Below, piece after piece: positions 43,820 to 52,448 of a stretch of 55,976 bases of DNA. A program made the position numbers and the translations under genes. Source of the DNA: Myxococcales bacterium. Lineage in GTDB: Bacteria; Myxococcota_A; Polyangia; Polyangiales; Polyangiaceae. Numbering within the stretch: position 1 is the stretch's first letter; each line of letters begins with the position of its first letter. The DNA is taken from contig JACRDA010000318.1 in assembly GCA_016212965.1 (NCBI GenBank), positions 1 to 55,976 on the forward strand. The letters are read 5' to 3'. The notes under the pieces were generated by a model. It did no database searches, had not been told where the DNA came from, and saw nothing but the letters and a program-made list of their open reading frames with translations.

Positions 43820-44254
43820 ATGGTGCGACCGGCGACTCTCGTAGGCATGGCGTTCGTGGCGGCGACGGCGCTCGCGCTCGGCGGCTGCAAGGGCTCGAGC
43901 TGCGTGACCCCGGAGGTGACGCTCACCGAGCCGTGGGTCAGCCTGCTCACGCAGGAGACCTTCAAGCGCTCCGGCCACGTGTGCGCCTCGAGCCCCGAGA
44001 AGGTCGAGATGATGGTCGACGGGCGCGACCCCGTCGGCGTGCGCGACCTCTACATCGCGCAGCTCGTCGAGAAGAGCTGCGTGCTCAAGGTCTTCGACTA
44101 CGCGAACCACAGCTACCAGTTCCTGTGCGACCGAAAGGGCATCCTGCTCAGCGTCAACGCGCAGACCGGCCGCGTGCTCCTGTCGTCGACCTCACCCGGC
44201 ACCGCCGAGCCGCCCGCGACGGGCGCCCCGCGGACCGGGGCAGGGAAGGAGTGA
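43820..44254 (+). CDS. Small lipoprotein, hypothetical
   Basis: 144 residues. The signal VGMAFVAATALALGGC is a clear lipobox; mature residues follow as KGSSCVTPEVTLTEPW. Other cysteines (VCASS, SCVLKV, FLCDRKG) could pair. The start is uncertain: a GGAGGTG lies at 43813-43819, immediately before the ATG at 43820 (too close), so GTG 43823 or the upstream ATG 43799 are alternatives. Family not recognised. It is 46 bp after the acyl-CoA dehydrogenase and 27 bp before the next gene. Confidence 0.7.
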   Translation: MVRPATLVGMAFVAATALALGGCKGSSCVTPEVTLTEPWVSLLTQETFKRSGHVCASSPEKVEMMVDGRDPVGVRDLYIAQLVEKSCVLKVFDYANHSYQFLCDRKGILLSVNAQTGRVLLSSTSPGTAEPPATGAPRTGAGKE

Positions 44255-44281
44255 GGGCGGGCGCGCGTACGACGTGACGCC

Positions 44282-44872
44282 ATGAGCGCTCCTGCCGACC
44301 ACGCCGACCACGCCGACCACGCCGACTACCCGACGGGGCCGCGCCCGGCGCGCGAGGTCACCGACGAGGAGCTCGACGAGGCGGCGCGGCGCGTGCGCCG
44401 GCACGTGTGGCGCGAGCGCGGGGCCATGGGCGCCGGCATGCTGGTCGGGTTCGCGGGCGTGGCCGGGTGGTTCGCGCTCGGAACCGTGCTCGTGTTCGTG
44501 GGCAGCCTGCTCGTGGGCGGCCTCGTCTACGGCGCGCTGCGGCCGCGGGGCGGGCCGCTCGACGACCACGAGCCCGGTCCGGTGGACACCGAGGCGCGGC
44601 GCGCCGGCGGCGGGATGCACGCGCGGGGGCTCCTCGGGTGGCTCGGCAGCCACGTGCTCGTCGAGGTCGTGAGCGGCGTCGGCGTCGTCGCCGGGATCGT
44701 CGTCGGGCTGTTCTTCCCCGGCAAGCTCCTCGCCGAGCAAATGGACAATCCGCTGCAGGGCATGCTGGTCGGCGCGGCCATCGCGGCCGGGGTGCTCGGC
44801 TTGCTCGGCTGGCTCCTCGGCCGCGCGATCGCCCGCAAGGTGTTCCCGCGCGCTCAGTCGCCCTTCGGGTGA
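44282..44872 (+). CDS. Integral membrane protein, hypothetical
   Basis: 196 residues with four predicted membrane helices in two pairs (AGMLVGFAGVAGWFALGTVL, VGSLLVGGLVYGAL; VEVVSGVGVVAGIVVGLFF, LVGAAIAAGVLGLLGWLLG) separated by a hydrophilic loop. The N-terminus contains DHADHADHAD, coded by three tandem copies of the 9-mer gaccacgcc. No family recognised. Last gene before the repeat-rich convergent gap. Confidence 0.7.
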   Translation: MSAPADHADHADHADYPTGPRPAREVTDEELDEAARRVRRHVWRERGAMGAGMLVGFAGVAGWFALGTVLVFVGSLLVGGLVYGALRPRGGPLDDHEPGPVDTEARRAGGGMHARGLLGWLGSHVLVEVVSGVGVVAGIVVGLFFPGKLLAEQMDNPLQGMLVGAAIAAGVLGLLGWLLGRAIARKVFPRAQSPFG

Positions 44873-44960
44873 GCGGGGCGAGCGCGAGTCAGTTCCGGCA
44901 CCGGGCTGCGCCCGACCCGCGCTGCACGAAACGGTAGGCCGACGAGGGCCACCGGCTACA

Positions 44961-45055
44961 GCCTCCAGGCTCCAGGCTCCAGGCTTCGGGAGGGAGAGCG
45001 GGAGGCCACAGGGATCCACACCGCGGCCTCTGGACCTGAAGCCTGAAGCCTCAAG
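44961..45055. repeat. Inverted heptameric repeat element C1 (GGCTYCA)
   Basis: Left arm 44961-44988: GCCTCCA, GGCTCCA, GGCTCCA, GGCTTCG. Right arm 45035-45055 is the reverse complement of GGCTTCA units (CCTGAAG, CCTGAAG, CCTCAAG). The 46-bp interior ends in GGCCTCTG (45025-45032) directly before the right arm. It lies in the 597-bp convergent gap 44873-45469, which contains no gene but also C2, C3 and the 25-bp repeat. Confidence 0.8.
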
Positions 45056-45183
45056 ATCAGTCACATCGTCGTTGCCTGGCGAAGTCGACCACCCCGGCCG
45101 ACCCAGAGGCCGACCGCCAAGTAGGGGGCCGGGCGAGCGCGGATTCGTCCGGCTGGTAACTCGGCCTGGCGCACACAGAGGAC

Positions 45184-45303
45184 AACCGCCAAGACGCCAA
45201 GTGCGCCAAGGTGAGCAGGGGGCGCGCAAGAGAGCGCTGCGCCGGCGTTTCCCGGCTCCACCGGAACCCCCCTATCCTTGGCGCTCTTGGCGCCTTGGCG
45301 GTT
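45184..45303. repeat. Inverted repeat element C2 (CGCCAAG units)
   Basis: Left arm 45184-45211 and right arm 45276-45303 are 28 bp and complementary except at two positions. Each arm holds three GCCAAG (or CTTGGC) units: starts at 45188, 45196, 45205 on the left and 45277, 45286, 45294 on the right, so the 8/9-bp spacings are mirrored as 9/8. The 64-bp interior is GC-rich. Such a stem would be very stable in RNA or single-stranded DNA. Confidence 0.85.
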
Positions 45304-45394
45304 GATTCCCGGGTCTGCAGACTGAGAGCTACCGGTTCGTCGACAATGAGCAGGTGTCGCTGGCTGGCTGCTCGCGATGGCTGCCCTCGAGCAA

Positions 45395-45419
45395 GGCGGA
45401 ACATGCGATCGATGATGAG
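45395..45419. repeat. 25-bp dispersed repeat, copy 2
   Basis: Same sequence as 35841-35865 with one C/T difference. Here its last bases run into heptameric array C3 in phase, whereas at 35.8 kb the neighbouring array is hexameric and on the other side. Confidence 0.65.
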
Positions 45420-45442
45420 CCTGAAACCCGTAGCCTGAAGCC
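45415..45442. repeat. Heptameric array C3
   Basis: On the minus strand GGCTTCA, GGCTACG, GGTTTCA, GGCTCAT are four in-phase 7-bp units of the same family as C1. No matching left arm was found between C2 and this array. The minus-strand VIT/vWA gene ends 28 bp further right. Confidence 0.65.
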
Positions 45443-45469
45443 ACCGGCACACTGGAGCCGAGTTTCCTG

Positions 45470-47467
45470 TTAGATGCGCACGGTCGTCACGCGGCGCTCG
45501 AGGTCGAAGGCCGGCGGGAGCTCGACGGCCCACGCGCGCTCGACCAGGCAGCGCGCGCCCGCGCTACCCGGGCCGGCGCGGTCGAGCCGCGCGTCGAGCG
45601 CCACGATCTCGTCGAGCGTCGACTCGACGCGCACCTCGCTCGTGCCCGCAACGAGGCCGCAGGCTCGCGCCTCGGGCGCGAGCAGGTCCCGCAGCAAGGC
45701 CTCGAAGTCGACCGAGGTGCGCAGGTAGATGGGCCTCGTGCGGTGCGAGCCGGCTAGATAGCCGTGCCCCGAGCTGACGCCCTGGCCCGTGCCCCAGGTC
45801 TCCTCGAGCCCCTCGGTCGAGGGACGGACGCCCGGCTCGATGGCGAGGTAGCTCGTCACGGGCGACACGGCGCGACCCGCGCGCGCCAGGGTCATCATCT
45901 CCGGCTCGGTGAGCTCGGACGCGAGATCCGTGCCGAACACGAGCGCGCTCCAGTCGCGACCGTAGTCGGCGTCGGGCGCGAGGGTCCGCGTGACGGGTCG
46001 CGACCAGAGCTCGCCCGTGAGCGAGACGTAGGGCACCCAGCGCGCCGTGATCGCGCTCCGCTCGAGGCCCGCGCCCTCGCGCAACGATTCGTTCTCGAGC
46101 GCCTCGTCGAGGAGCCCGGGGGCCGTGACGCGCACGCGGTCGATGCGCATGGGACGCGCCCACTCTTCGAAGGTCGCGCGGCGCGCGGGCTCGTCGTCGG
46201 CCTCGGCGGAGCTCCGGGCATGCCACAAGAGGCCGCCCGTTGCGCGCGGCACCGCGGCCCAGGGGCTGGCGTCGTCGCGTGCGAGCGACGGGGTCCCGAC
46301 GCCGGTCGTCGCGACGTGAACGACGGCACCTGCCGGCAAGGCGCGCCGCACCTCGTCGGGCTCGAGCGCCGCCCGCGTGCGGAGGTCGGTGAGCACGAGC
46401 AGGCGCCGCTCGCTCGCGGCCTCGGCGGAGGCGAACAGGGAGCGCGCCGCGGCGAGGGCCGTGCCGAGCTCGCTGCCGTTCTTCCCGGGCAAGCTCGCGC
46501 GCCCGAGCGCGTCACGCGCCGCGTCGATGGGCACGAAACCCGGGGTCAGCGGTGCGACGCCACGGTGAAAGGTGAGCACGGCCGCGCGGCTCGCCCCGTC
46601 GCCGAAGTGCGCGAGGTAGGCCGAGGCCGCGCCGACCGACGCCTCCCACTCGGGCGCCTGCACGGAGCGGGAGCCGTCGAGGAGCACGACCACGCGTGCC
46701 CCGCGCGGCACGCTACCGAGACGCGGCGCCACGTCGAGGTGGAAGCTCGACAGCACGCGCCCGGTCGCAAACGGCTGCGTCGCGAGCCTGCCCTCGACGG
46801 GCGCCGCGAAGGGTGCGGCGAGCTCGAGGACCGCGCCCTGGTCGAGGTCGAAGGGCCCGTCGGGGATCGCGCCGTCGACGGTCACGGGGCCGAGGTCGCT
46901 CCGCACGACGGCGCGTGCCGTCACCTCGTTCGTGCCCATGGGCTCGAGCTCGACGACGTAGCGGCCGTCCCGGTAGCGCGTCGGCGCGACGAGCGTGTAG
47001 GCGACCCTCTTCTCCTCGCCCGGCATGCAGGGGAAGACCTGGAGCGCGAAGTGCCCCTGGTCCCGGTACGACAGCAGCGCCGGGTCCTTCGGGTAGTAGC
47101 CGCCGATGCCCGTGAGCTCGCGGTAGCGCGCGGCGGCGGTCTCGGCAGGGAGCAGCTCGCCCTCGAACCAGCGCCCGCCGCTCGCGGTGCGCAGGCCGAC
47201 GGGCACGAGCGCGGGCGCCGTGAGGATGTCGATGGTCGCCTGATCGGGCCGCGCGCCGCCGTTCCACAGCGTGCGCTCGACCTCGAGGAGCGCCCGGTCG
47301 CGCTCGAGCACGATCCGCACCGTGTGTGCGCGCTCGACCAGCTCCGGCGAGCGCGTGCTGCGGAAGCCGTCGGCGCGCGCGCGGCCCGCGAGCGCGAGCG
47401 CGAGACCGGCCACGGCCAGGAGCGCGCCCGTGCCGCGCCGACCGAAGTCTCCACGACGACCGAGCAT
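45470..47467 (-). CDS. Secreted VIT/von Willebrand A domain protein
   Basis: 665 residues from the ATG at 47467. A signal peptide (GALLAVAGLALALAGRARA) is followed by a VIT-like domain (about 35-210, with ERTLWNGGARPDQATIDIL and GHFALQVFPCMPGEEKRVAY). A vWA domain follows with MIDAS start VVVLLDGSRSVQ (DxSxS) and LLVLTDLRTRAAL. The C-terminal region (SYLAIEPGVRPSTEG) resembles other VIT-vWA (inter-alpha-trypsin-like) bacterial proteins. A metal-dependent adhesion or assembly role is expected. The stop TAA lies at the edge of the convergent repeat-filled gap. Confidence 0.82.
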   Translation of the reverse strand: MLGRRGDFGRRGTGALLAVAGLALALAGRARADGFRSTRSPELVERAHTVRIVLERDRALLEVERTLWNGGARPDQATIDILTAPALVPVGLRTASGGRWFEGELLPAETAAARYRELTGIGGYYPKDPALLSYRDQGHFALQVFPCMPGEEKRVAYTLVAPTRYRDGRYVVELEPMGTNEVTARAVVRSDLGPVTVDGAIPDGPFDLDQGAVLELAAPFAAPVEGRLATQPFATGRVLSSFHLDVAPRLGSVPRGARVVVLLDGSRSVQAPEWEASVGAASAYLAHFGDGASRAAVLTFHRGVAPLTPGFVPIDAARDALGRASLPGKNGSELGTALAAARSLFASAEAASERRLLVLTDLRTRAALEPDEVRRALPAGAVVHVATTGVGTPSLARDDASPWAAVPRATGGLLWHARSSAEADDEPARRATFEEWARPMRIDRVRVTAPGLLDEALENESLREGAGLERSAITARWVPYVSLTGELWSRPVTRTLAPDADYGRDWSALVFGTDLASELTEPEMMTLARAGRAVSPVTSYLAIEPGVRPSTEGLEETWGTGQGVSSGHGYLAGSHRTRPIYLRTSVDFEALLRDLLAPEARACGLVAGTSEVRVESTLDEIVALDARLDRAGPGSAGARCLVERAWAVELPPAFDLERRVTTVRI

Positions 47468-47625
47468 GCGGCTTCGACAGCGCGCCACGCGCGGAGTTCC
47501 CCGCGGGGCGTCGTGACCGTGGGGCGCGCCCGCGCGGCCGCGACACCGAGCGCTTGCGCACCGAGCACGAATGCGCCAGCGTCGAGCGTCGCGCAACCGC
47601 CCCACCCGAAGGATCGGACCACCGC

Positions 47626-48321
47626 ATGAACCGCGCCGTCGACGTCACCACCTCGTACCTGTCGAGCGTGCTCGAGCTCGGCGCCGGGCTCGCCACGACG
47701 GCGCAGGGAGCGCGCCCGGAAAAGCGGCTCGAGCTCTACGAGTTCGAGGCCTGTCCCTTCTGCCGCAAGGTGCGCGAGGCCCTGTCCGAGCTCGATCTCG
47801 AGGCCCTGGTGTACCCGTGCCCGAAGGGCGGCGGGCGCTTCCGCGCCGAGGTCGAGCGCCGCGGCGGCAAGGCGCAGTTCCCGTTTCTCGTCGATCCCAA
47901 CACCGGCCGCGAGCTCTACGAGTCGGCGGCCATCGTGCGCTACCTCTACGCGACCTACGGCAGCGGGCGCGCCCCCTTCAGGCTCGCCCTCGGCCCCCTC
48001 GACACGGCGCGCTCCGCCGCGGCGAGCCTGGCGCGCGCGGGCAAGGGCGCCCGTCACCGTCCGGCGCGGGCGCCCGAGCGCCCCCTCGAGCTCTGGAGCT
48101 TCGAGGCCTCGCCCTACTGCCGGCTGGCACGCGAGACCCTGTGCGAGCTCGAGCTGCCGTACGTGCTGCACAACGTCGCGAAGCGGAGCCCGGGCCGCCC
48201 GGCCTTCGTCGCCCGCTCGGGAAAGATGCAGGTCCCCTACCTCTTCGATCCGAACACCGGTCGCGAGATGTTCGAGTCGGCCGACATCGTGCGCTACCTC
48301 GCCGAGACGTACGCGCTCTGA
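47626..48321 (+). CDS. Tandem glutaredoxin/GST-N thioredoxin-fold protein
   Basis: 231 residues made of two copies of one thioredoxin-like domain. Copy 1: LELYEFEACPFCRKVREALS ... QFPFLVDPNTGRELYESAAI. Copy 2: LELWSFEASPYCRLARETLC ... QVPYLFDPNTGREMFESADI. Copy 1 keeps the CPFC redox pair; copy 2 has SPYC with a single cysteine. Each ends IVRYL.(A)TY, the usual GST N-terminal/glutaredoxin ending. The second cis-Pro motif (QVPYLFDPN) supports glutathione binding. Cytosolic redox enzyme of unknown substrate. Confidence 0.85.
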   Translation: MNRAVDVTTSYLSSVLELGAGLATTAQGARPEKRLELYEFEACPFCRKVREALSELDLEALVYPCPKGGGRFRAEVERRGGKAQFPFLVDPNTGRELYESAAIVRYLYATYGSGRAPFRLALGPLDTARSAAASLARAGKGARHRPARAPERPLELWSFEASPYCRLARETLCELELPYVLHNVAKRSPGRPAFVARSGKMQVPYLFDPNTGREMFESADIVRYLAETYAL

Positions 48322-48425
48322 GCTGGCTCTGGCCGAACGACGCGAACCACGGCGCTCGGTGCGGGCGCCAGGCCGTGCGGTTCGCCAAGGCAGTCACTCG
48401 ATCCGCACGGAAGCCAGCGAGCGGA

Positions 48426-48519
48426 ACCACGGAGTCACGGAAGCACGGAGCGTGACACGGAGGGGCCTCTGAACCCTGCCGGCTCCGTGCAGCTCTCCGT
48501 GTCTCCGTGCCTCGGTGGT
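48426..48519. repeat. Inverted octamer-type repeat element D (CACGGA)
   Basis: The left arm has CACGGA at 48428, 48436, 48444 and 48456 (spacings 8, 8, 12). The right arm has the reverse complement TCCGTG at 48484, 48496, 48504 and TCGGTG at 48512 (spacings 12, 8, 8), a perfect mirror. The 22-bp interior contains GGCCTCTG (48464-48471). The element occupies the 245-bp convergent gap between the thioredoxin-fold gene and the lipoprotein gene; the rest of that gap shows nothing else. Confidence 0.85.
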
Positions 48520-48566
48520 GTGCTCTGCCACGTACCTGGAGGCGAGTCGCGCCGCGACCGGGCCAG

Positions 48567-49679
48567 TCACTCGACGCGCACGAAACGGCGCACGACGCTC
48601 GCGCCGCCGCGCTGATCGCGCCCCACCGCCCAGAAGGTGACGAGGCCGGGCTCGGCGGGCGGCGTCCAGCTCGTCACGTGCGGTTGCGGGCCGCCCTCCG
48701 AGGAGCTCACGAGCAAGAGATCCGAGGCGAAGTCGCCCCCGTCGGCGAAGTGGCTCTCCCACACGACCTCGCGCCGCGTCTCACCGAGTGGGCCCTTGGA
48801 GTCCGGATCCACCTCGGCCACGTCGCCGATGAGCACCTCGAAATCGAGCTCCACGCAGGCGTCGTCCGTGGGGCGCGCGCAGCCGCTCTTCCTGCGGTCG
48901 TCCGCGCTGAGCGGGCAGCGCGGCACGGTGGGGGCGAGCGCCGCGTCCTCGGGCAGCTCGTTGTCGCCGAGCCGGATGCCGCTCACGGTCGGCGGCGTGT
49001 TGCTGCGTCCGTCGGCGAAGGCGTAGACCTGCGTGTAGCCCGGCACGAAGCTTTCGGGACCCTGCGCCTGCCCGTTCGCGTCGAGGCACTTGATGGGGAA
49101 GTCGGGCACGGCGCCGCCCGAGGGCGAGGTGAGCTCGCCGGGCGCGAGCGTGCCGGCGCAGGCGGCGAAGAACACGTAGCCGATCCCGTAGTGCGGGCCC
49201 GAGACCGGCGGGGGCCGGCGCGAGATGAGGTCGTCGGGCAGGCGCAGCGTGAAGCTCGAGAGATCCGGCATGCCGCTCGAGGTGGGCGCCACGATGTCGA
49301 GCTTGAGTAGGTCGGTCGGCGGCGGCCCACCGCCCGCGAGGCCCGCCAGCGTCTCGGCGAGCTGCTGGAAGCAGAGGTAGTAGCGGTCGCCCTCGGGGTC
49401 GAAGCAGCCGCCGATCCACACGACCTGGATGGCGCGCGGGCCGTTCTCGGGGTCGAGGCCGTCGTGGACCGTCATGCGGAAGGTCACCTCGTCGCCCGGC
49501 GCCGCGTAGGGCGCGTCGATCGTGACCGCGAGCACGCGCAGGCTGTTCACGTAGCTCGACGGAAGAAACGAGGCCGCGCAGCTCGGTCCGAAGAGCAGGC
49601 CGAAGGCGAGCGCCGCCAAGAGCGCACGCCGGTAGCGGCGGGGACGACGCGGGCTCGGGAGCGTGCTCCTCGGCAGCAT
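48567..49679 (-). CDS. Lipoprotein cotranscribed with the TonB-dependent receptor
   Basis: 370 residues. A basic n-region (RRPRRYRRALLAALAFGLLFGPSC) ends in a probable lipobox Cys at about 34. The mature part has Ig-like or cadherin-like beta strands (RVLAVTIDAPYAAPGDEVTF, GLVTFWAVGRDQRGG) and a few Cys (GGCFD, LCFQQL, AACAG). The ATG shares a base with the receptor's TGA (TGATG), so the two are translated together. A surface lipoprotein paired with a TonB receptor often captures the ligand; that role is inferred. Confidence 0.75.
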   Translation of the reverse strand: MLPRSTLPSPRRPRRYRRALLAALAFGLLFGPSCAASFLPSSYVNSLRVLAVTIDAPYAAPGDEVTFRMTVHDGLDPENGPRAIQVVWIGGCFDPEGDRYYLCFQQLAETLAGLAGGGPPPTDLLKLDIVAPTSSGMPDLSSFTLRLPDDLISRRPPPVSGPHYGIGYVFFAACAGTLAPGELTSPSGGAVPDFPIKCLDANGQAQGPESFVPGYTQVYAFADGRSNTPPTVSGIRLGDNELPEDAALAPTVPRCPLSADDRRKSGCARPTDDACVELDFEVLIGDVAEVDPDSKGPLGETRREVVWESHFADGGDFASDLLLVSSSEGGPQPHVTSWTPPAEPGLVTFWAVGRDQRGGASVVRRFVRVE

Positions 49680-52414
49680 CAGAACTCTCCTCGCAGGCCG
49701 ACGCTCGGCAGGATGGGGATGCCGGTCAGGTACTGCCGCGCCGTGAAGTTGTAGTTGTAGACGAGCCCCTCGACGTTGAGGGAGTTGTAGGCGTTCTGCA
49801 CGTCGAGGTAGGTCGAGAGCTGCCAGCCCTCGAACTCCCACTTCTTGTCGACGCGCACGTCGAGCTGGTGGAACAGGGGCAGGCGCTCGCTCGTGACCGA
49901 GCCGAAGGGGATGGCGGTGTAGGCGCCGCTCGGCCCGTGGAAGAAGCCGCCGATGCGCTTGGCATCGCACTCCTTGTCGGTGAAGTCGCACACGTTCGGC
50001 GTGAGCAGGTTGCCCGAGATGAGCCGGAAGCGCGCGCCGAACTCCCAGCCGTTGCCGATCTGGTAGCTGCCGAGCACCGTCAGGATGTGCGTCTGGTCGA
50101 AGCTGACGAGGTACTCCGGCTCGCCCGGGCCGTTCTGGCGCGCGCTGCGCGACAGCGTGTAGGCGAGCCAGCCGAAGAAGTGCTTGTCTGGCTTGTACTT
50201 GAGCAGCACCTCGGCGCCGACCACGTAGCCGAGGCCCTTGTTGTCGTAGTCGAGCCCGGTGCCGCTCGCGGACGGGCGCCCCACGATCTGGTCGTTGAGC
50301 TGCTTGACGAAGCCCTCGACCGAGACGTCGACCTGCTCGGTGATGTCCTGCTCGAGCCCGAGCGCGTAGTGGATGGCGCGCGAGGAGCGCAGATCGGGCG
50401 TGCCGATGCTGCTGGCGGACTGCTGGAACTGCGGCGGCTGCGTGAACACGCCGATGCCGGCCTTCACGGCCGTCTTCGGCAGCTCGTCGACGATGAGGTA
50501 GCGCGCCGTGAGGCGCGGGTTCACGTCGAGGCGCTTCGTGTCCTTCGTGTAGTCGATGCGCAGCCCCGGCACGATGCGCAGGCGCTTGTCGGGCGTGAGC
50601 TCGAACTCGAGGTAGCCGGCGGGCCGGATGGCGGTGCCGCGCTCGTTCGACTCCTCGAGCACGCTGGTCGAGAAGGGCTGGTTCGGCGGCTGCCCCGGCC
50701 CCGGCGGGGACGGCAGGCGCACCTTGACGTCGTAGAGGCCGGCGTTGACGTCGGCGCCGACGTTGAGCTTGAGCACGTCCGAGAAGGTGTGGGTGTACTC
50801 GAGCCGCCCGGTGAGCGAGCGCGCCTGCAGCATGAAGTAGATTTCCCCGAGGCCGAAGTCGATGTTCTCGCTCCCGAGCGCGAACACCGACTCGATGCGG
50901 TCGCGCGGCGTGAGGTTGCCGTCGGCCTGGAACTGCAGGCGCATGAAGGCGGTGTGCAGGCCGATGTCCCCGGAGAGCGCGGGCTCGCCGGGGGCGGGCT
51001 CCTTGACCACCAGCTCGAGCTTGTCGTCCGAGCCGTAGAAGGAGGTGCGGTAACGCCAGGTGGGGGCGCGCTTCTCGACCAGGAACTGGTAGTCGTAGTA
51101 GACGGGCGCCTGCGTCACGCCCGCGCCCGCCTCCTCGAGCACCGGGCCGAGCCAGGTGTCGAGCCAGCTCCGGCGCCCGGCCGCGGCGAAGGTCCAACCC
51201 GGCGGGAAGCCCGGGATGGGCCCCTCGGCCATGAGCCGGAAGTCGATGAGGTCGACCTGCGCCAGGCCATGGTACTCGTTCTTGGGCGAGCGGATGCCGG
51301 CGTCCACGATGCCGCCGAGCACGCGGCCGTAGCGGCTCGAGAAGTTGCCCGGGTAGAAGTCGATCTTGCTCAGAAGCTCGGTGGGCACCACCGACGACAG
51401 CCCGCCGAAGTGGTAGATGAGCGGCACCGGGATGCCGTCGATGAAGGTCGCCGTGTCGAAGGGCCCGGAGCCGCGCACGAGCAGCTGGCCCGCGAGCCCC
51501 GGCGGACGCGCCACGCCGGGGAGGCTCTGGACCGACCGCAGGGCGTCGCCGCTCGTGCCCGGGATGCGCGCGATCTCGCGCTGCTCGAGCGTGCGGCGCG
51601 TGACCTCGCGCGGTGGCCGGTCGCCCTCGACGACGACCTCGATCGCGCCCTTCTGCTCGGCCGACAAGCGGTAGGTGGCGATGCTCTCCGCGCCGACCTC
51701 GACGTCCTCGGTGGCGCTGAAGTCGACGTAGCCCGGGGCGCTCACGGCGACCTGGTAGGCACCCGGCAAGAGGTCGGGGAAGCCGAAGGTGCCGTCGACG
51801 CCGGTCACGACGGTGACGCGCGGCACACCGCCCGGCCCGACCATGGTCACGGTGGCACCGGCGAGCGGCTCGTCGATGGGCTGGATGAGCACCTTGCCGC
51901 TGAGCACGCCGGTTTTCACCGCGGCCGGCTCAGGGCCCGTCGGCTCCGCGGGCGCGAGCTTGAACGCGTAGCGATACGAGATGCGCGCCGCGAAGGGCGT
52001 GCCGTCGGGCCTGCGCGCCGGCTCGAAAGTGAGGCCCTTCGCGGCCTCGAGCGCGGCCTCGTCGAAGCCGTGGCCGCCGGGCGTCGCGACCTCGGCCGCG
52101 TCGACCTTGCCCTCGGCGCTGATGCTCAGCTTGAGGATGACCTCGCCTTCGAGGCCCTGCTTCCGTGCCTCCTCGGGGTAGACGGGCGGCACGTAGTTGA
52201 GAGGCTTCGGCGGGGTCGGCTTCTTGGGCGGCTCGGGCTCGGCGGGCCTCGGGATGGGGCGCCCGTACTGATCGTAGCTCTGGTCCGGGGGCGGCTCGGG
52301 CTGGGGCTGCTGCGCGCGGGCGAGGCCCGGCGCGAGGGCGAGGCCGGCCGCCAGGATCGCGCCCGGGGCGAGCCGGGCGCCCGCGCGGGGACTCTTGCAT
52401 CGACGAGTGCGCAT
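49679..52414 (-). CDS. TonB-dependent receptor with an N-terminal TonB-C domain
   Basis: 911 residues. A signal peptide precedes a Pro-rich linker and a TonB C-terminal-type domain (about 65-150, PPVYPEEARKQGLEGEVILK ... TFEPARRPDGTPF). A carboxypeptidase-regulatory-like beta domain (about 165-240, PLAGATVTMVGPGG, PGAYQVAVSAPGYV) and then the plug (LRSVQSLPGVARPPG, LLVRGSGPFDTATFIDGIPV) follow. The beta-barrel ends in the outer-membrane Phe signature (LRGEF). Having its own TonB-like domain is unusual: receptors normally receive energy from a separate TonB. Starts at ATG 52414; a GTG at 52438 is possible. Confidence 0.88.
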   Translation of the reverse strand: MRTRRCKSPRAGARLAPGAILAAGLALAPGLARAQQPQPEPPPDQSYDQYGRPIPRPAEPEPPKKPTPPKPLNYVPPVYPEEARKQGLEGEVILKLSISAEGKVDAAEVATPGGHGFDEAALEAAKGLTFEPARRPDGTPFAARISYRYAFKLAPAEPTGPEPAAVKTGVLSGKVLIQPIDEPLAGATVTMVGPGGVPRVTVVTGVDGTFGFPDLLPGAYQVAVSAPGYVDFSATEDVEVGAESIATYRLSAEQKGAIEVVVEGDRPPREVTRRTLEQREIARIPGTSGDALRSVQSLPGVARPPGLAGQLLVRGSGPFDTATFIDGIPVPLIYHFGGLSSVVPTELLSKIDFYPGNFSSRYGRVLGGIVDAGIRSPKNEYHGLAQVDLIDFRLMAEGPIPGFPPGWTFAAAGRRSWLDTWLGPVLEEAGAGVTQAPVYYDYQFLVEKRAPTWRYRTSFYGSDDKLELVVKEPAPGEPALSGDIGLHTAFMRLQFQADGNLTPRDRIESVFALGSENIDFGLGEIYFMLQARSLTGRLEYTHTFSDVLKLNVGADVNAGLYDVKVRLPSPPGPGQPPNQPFSTSVLEESNERGTAIRPAGYLEFELTPDKRLRIVPGLRIDYTKDTKRLDVNPRLTARYLIVDELPKTAVKAGIGVFTQPPQFQQSASSIGTPDLRSSRAIHYALGLEQDITEQVDVSVEGFVKQLNDQIVGRPSASGTGLDYDNKGLGYVVGAEVLLKYKPDKHFFGWLAYTLSRSARQNGPGEPEYLVSFDQTHILTVLGSYQIGNGWEFGARFRLISGNLLTPNVCDFTDKECDAKRIGGFFHGPSGAYTAIPFGSVTSERLPLFHQLDVRVDKKWEFEGWQLSTYLDVQNAYNSLNVEGLVYNYNFTARQYLTGIPILPSVGLRGEF

Positions 52415-52448
52415 GGGTTTGGGGGCGGTGCGAGCCACGCCCGATCCG

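Noticed and set aside
44282..44340. Triplicated 9-mer (gaccacgcc) as a regulatory iteron
   Set aside because: It lies inside the coding start of the membrane protein, in phase, and simply encodes repeated Asp-His-Ala.
44961..45442. CRISPR array
   Set aside because: Units are only 7-9 bp and contiguous, arms are inverted, and there are no unique spacers of constant length and no cas genes nearby.
45057..45533. Apparent small genes in the convergent repeat gap (both strands)
   Set aside because: Their translations are the heptad and octamer repeats read as codons, with no start signals; they are products of the repeats, not genes.
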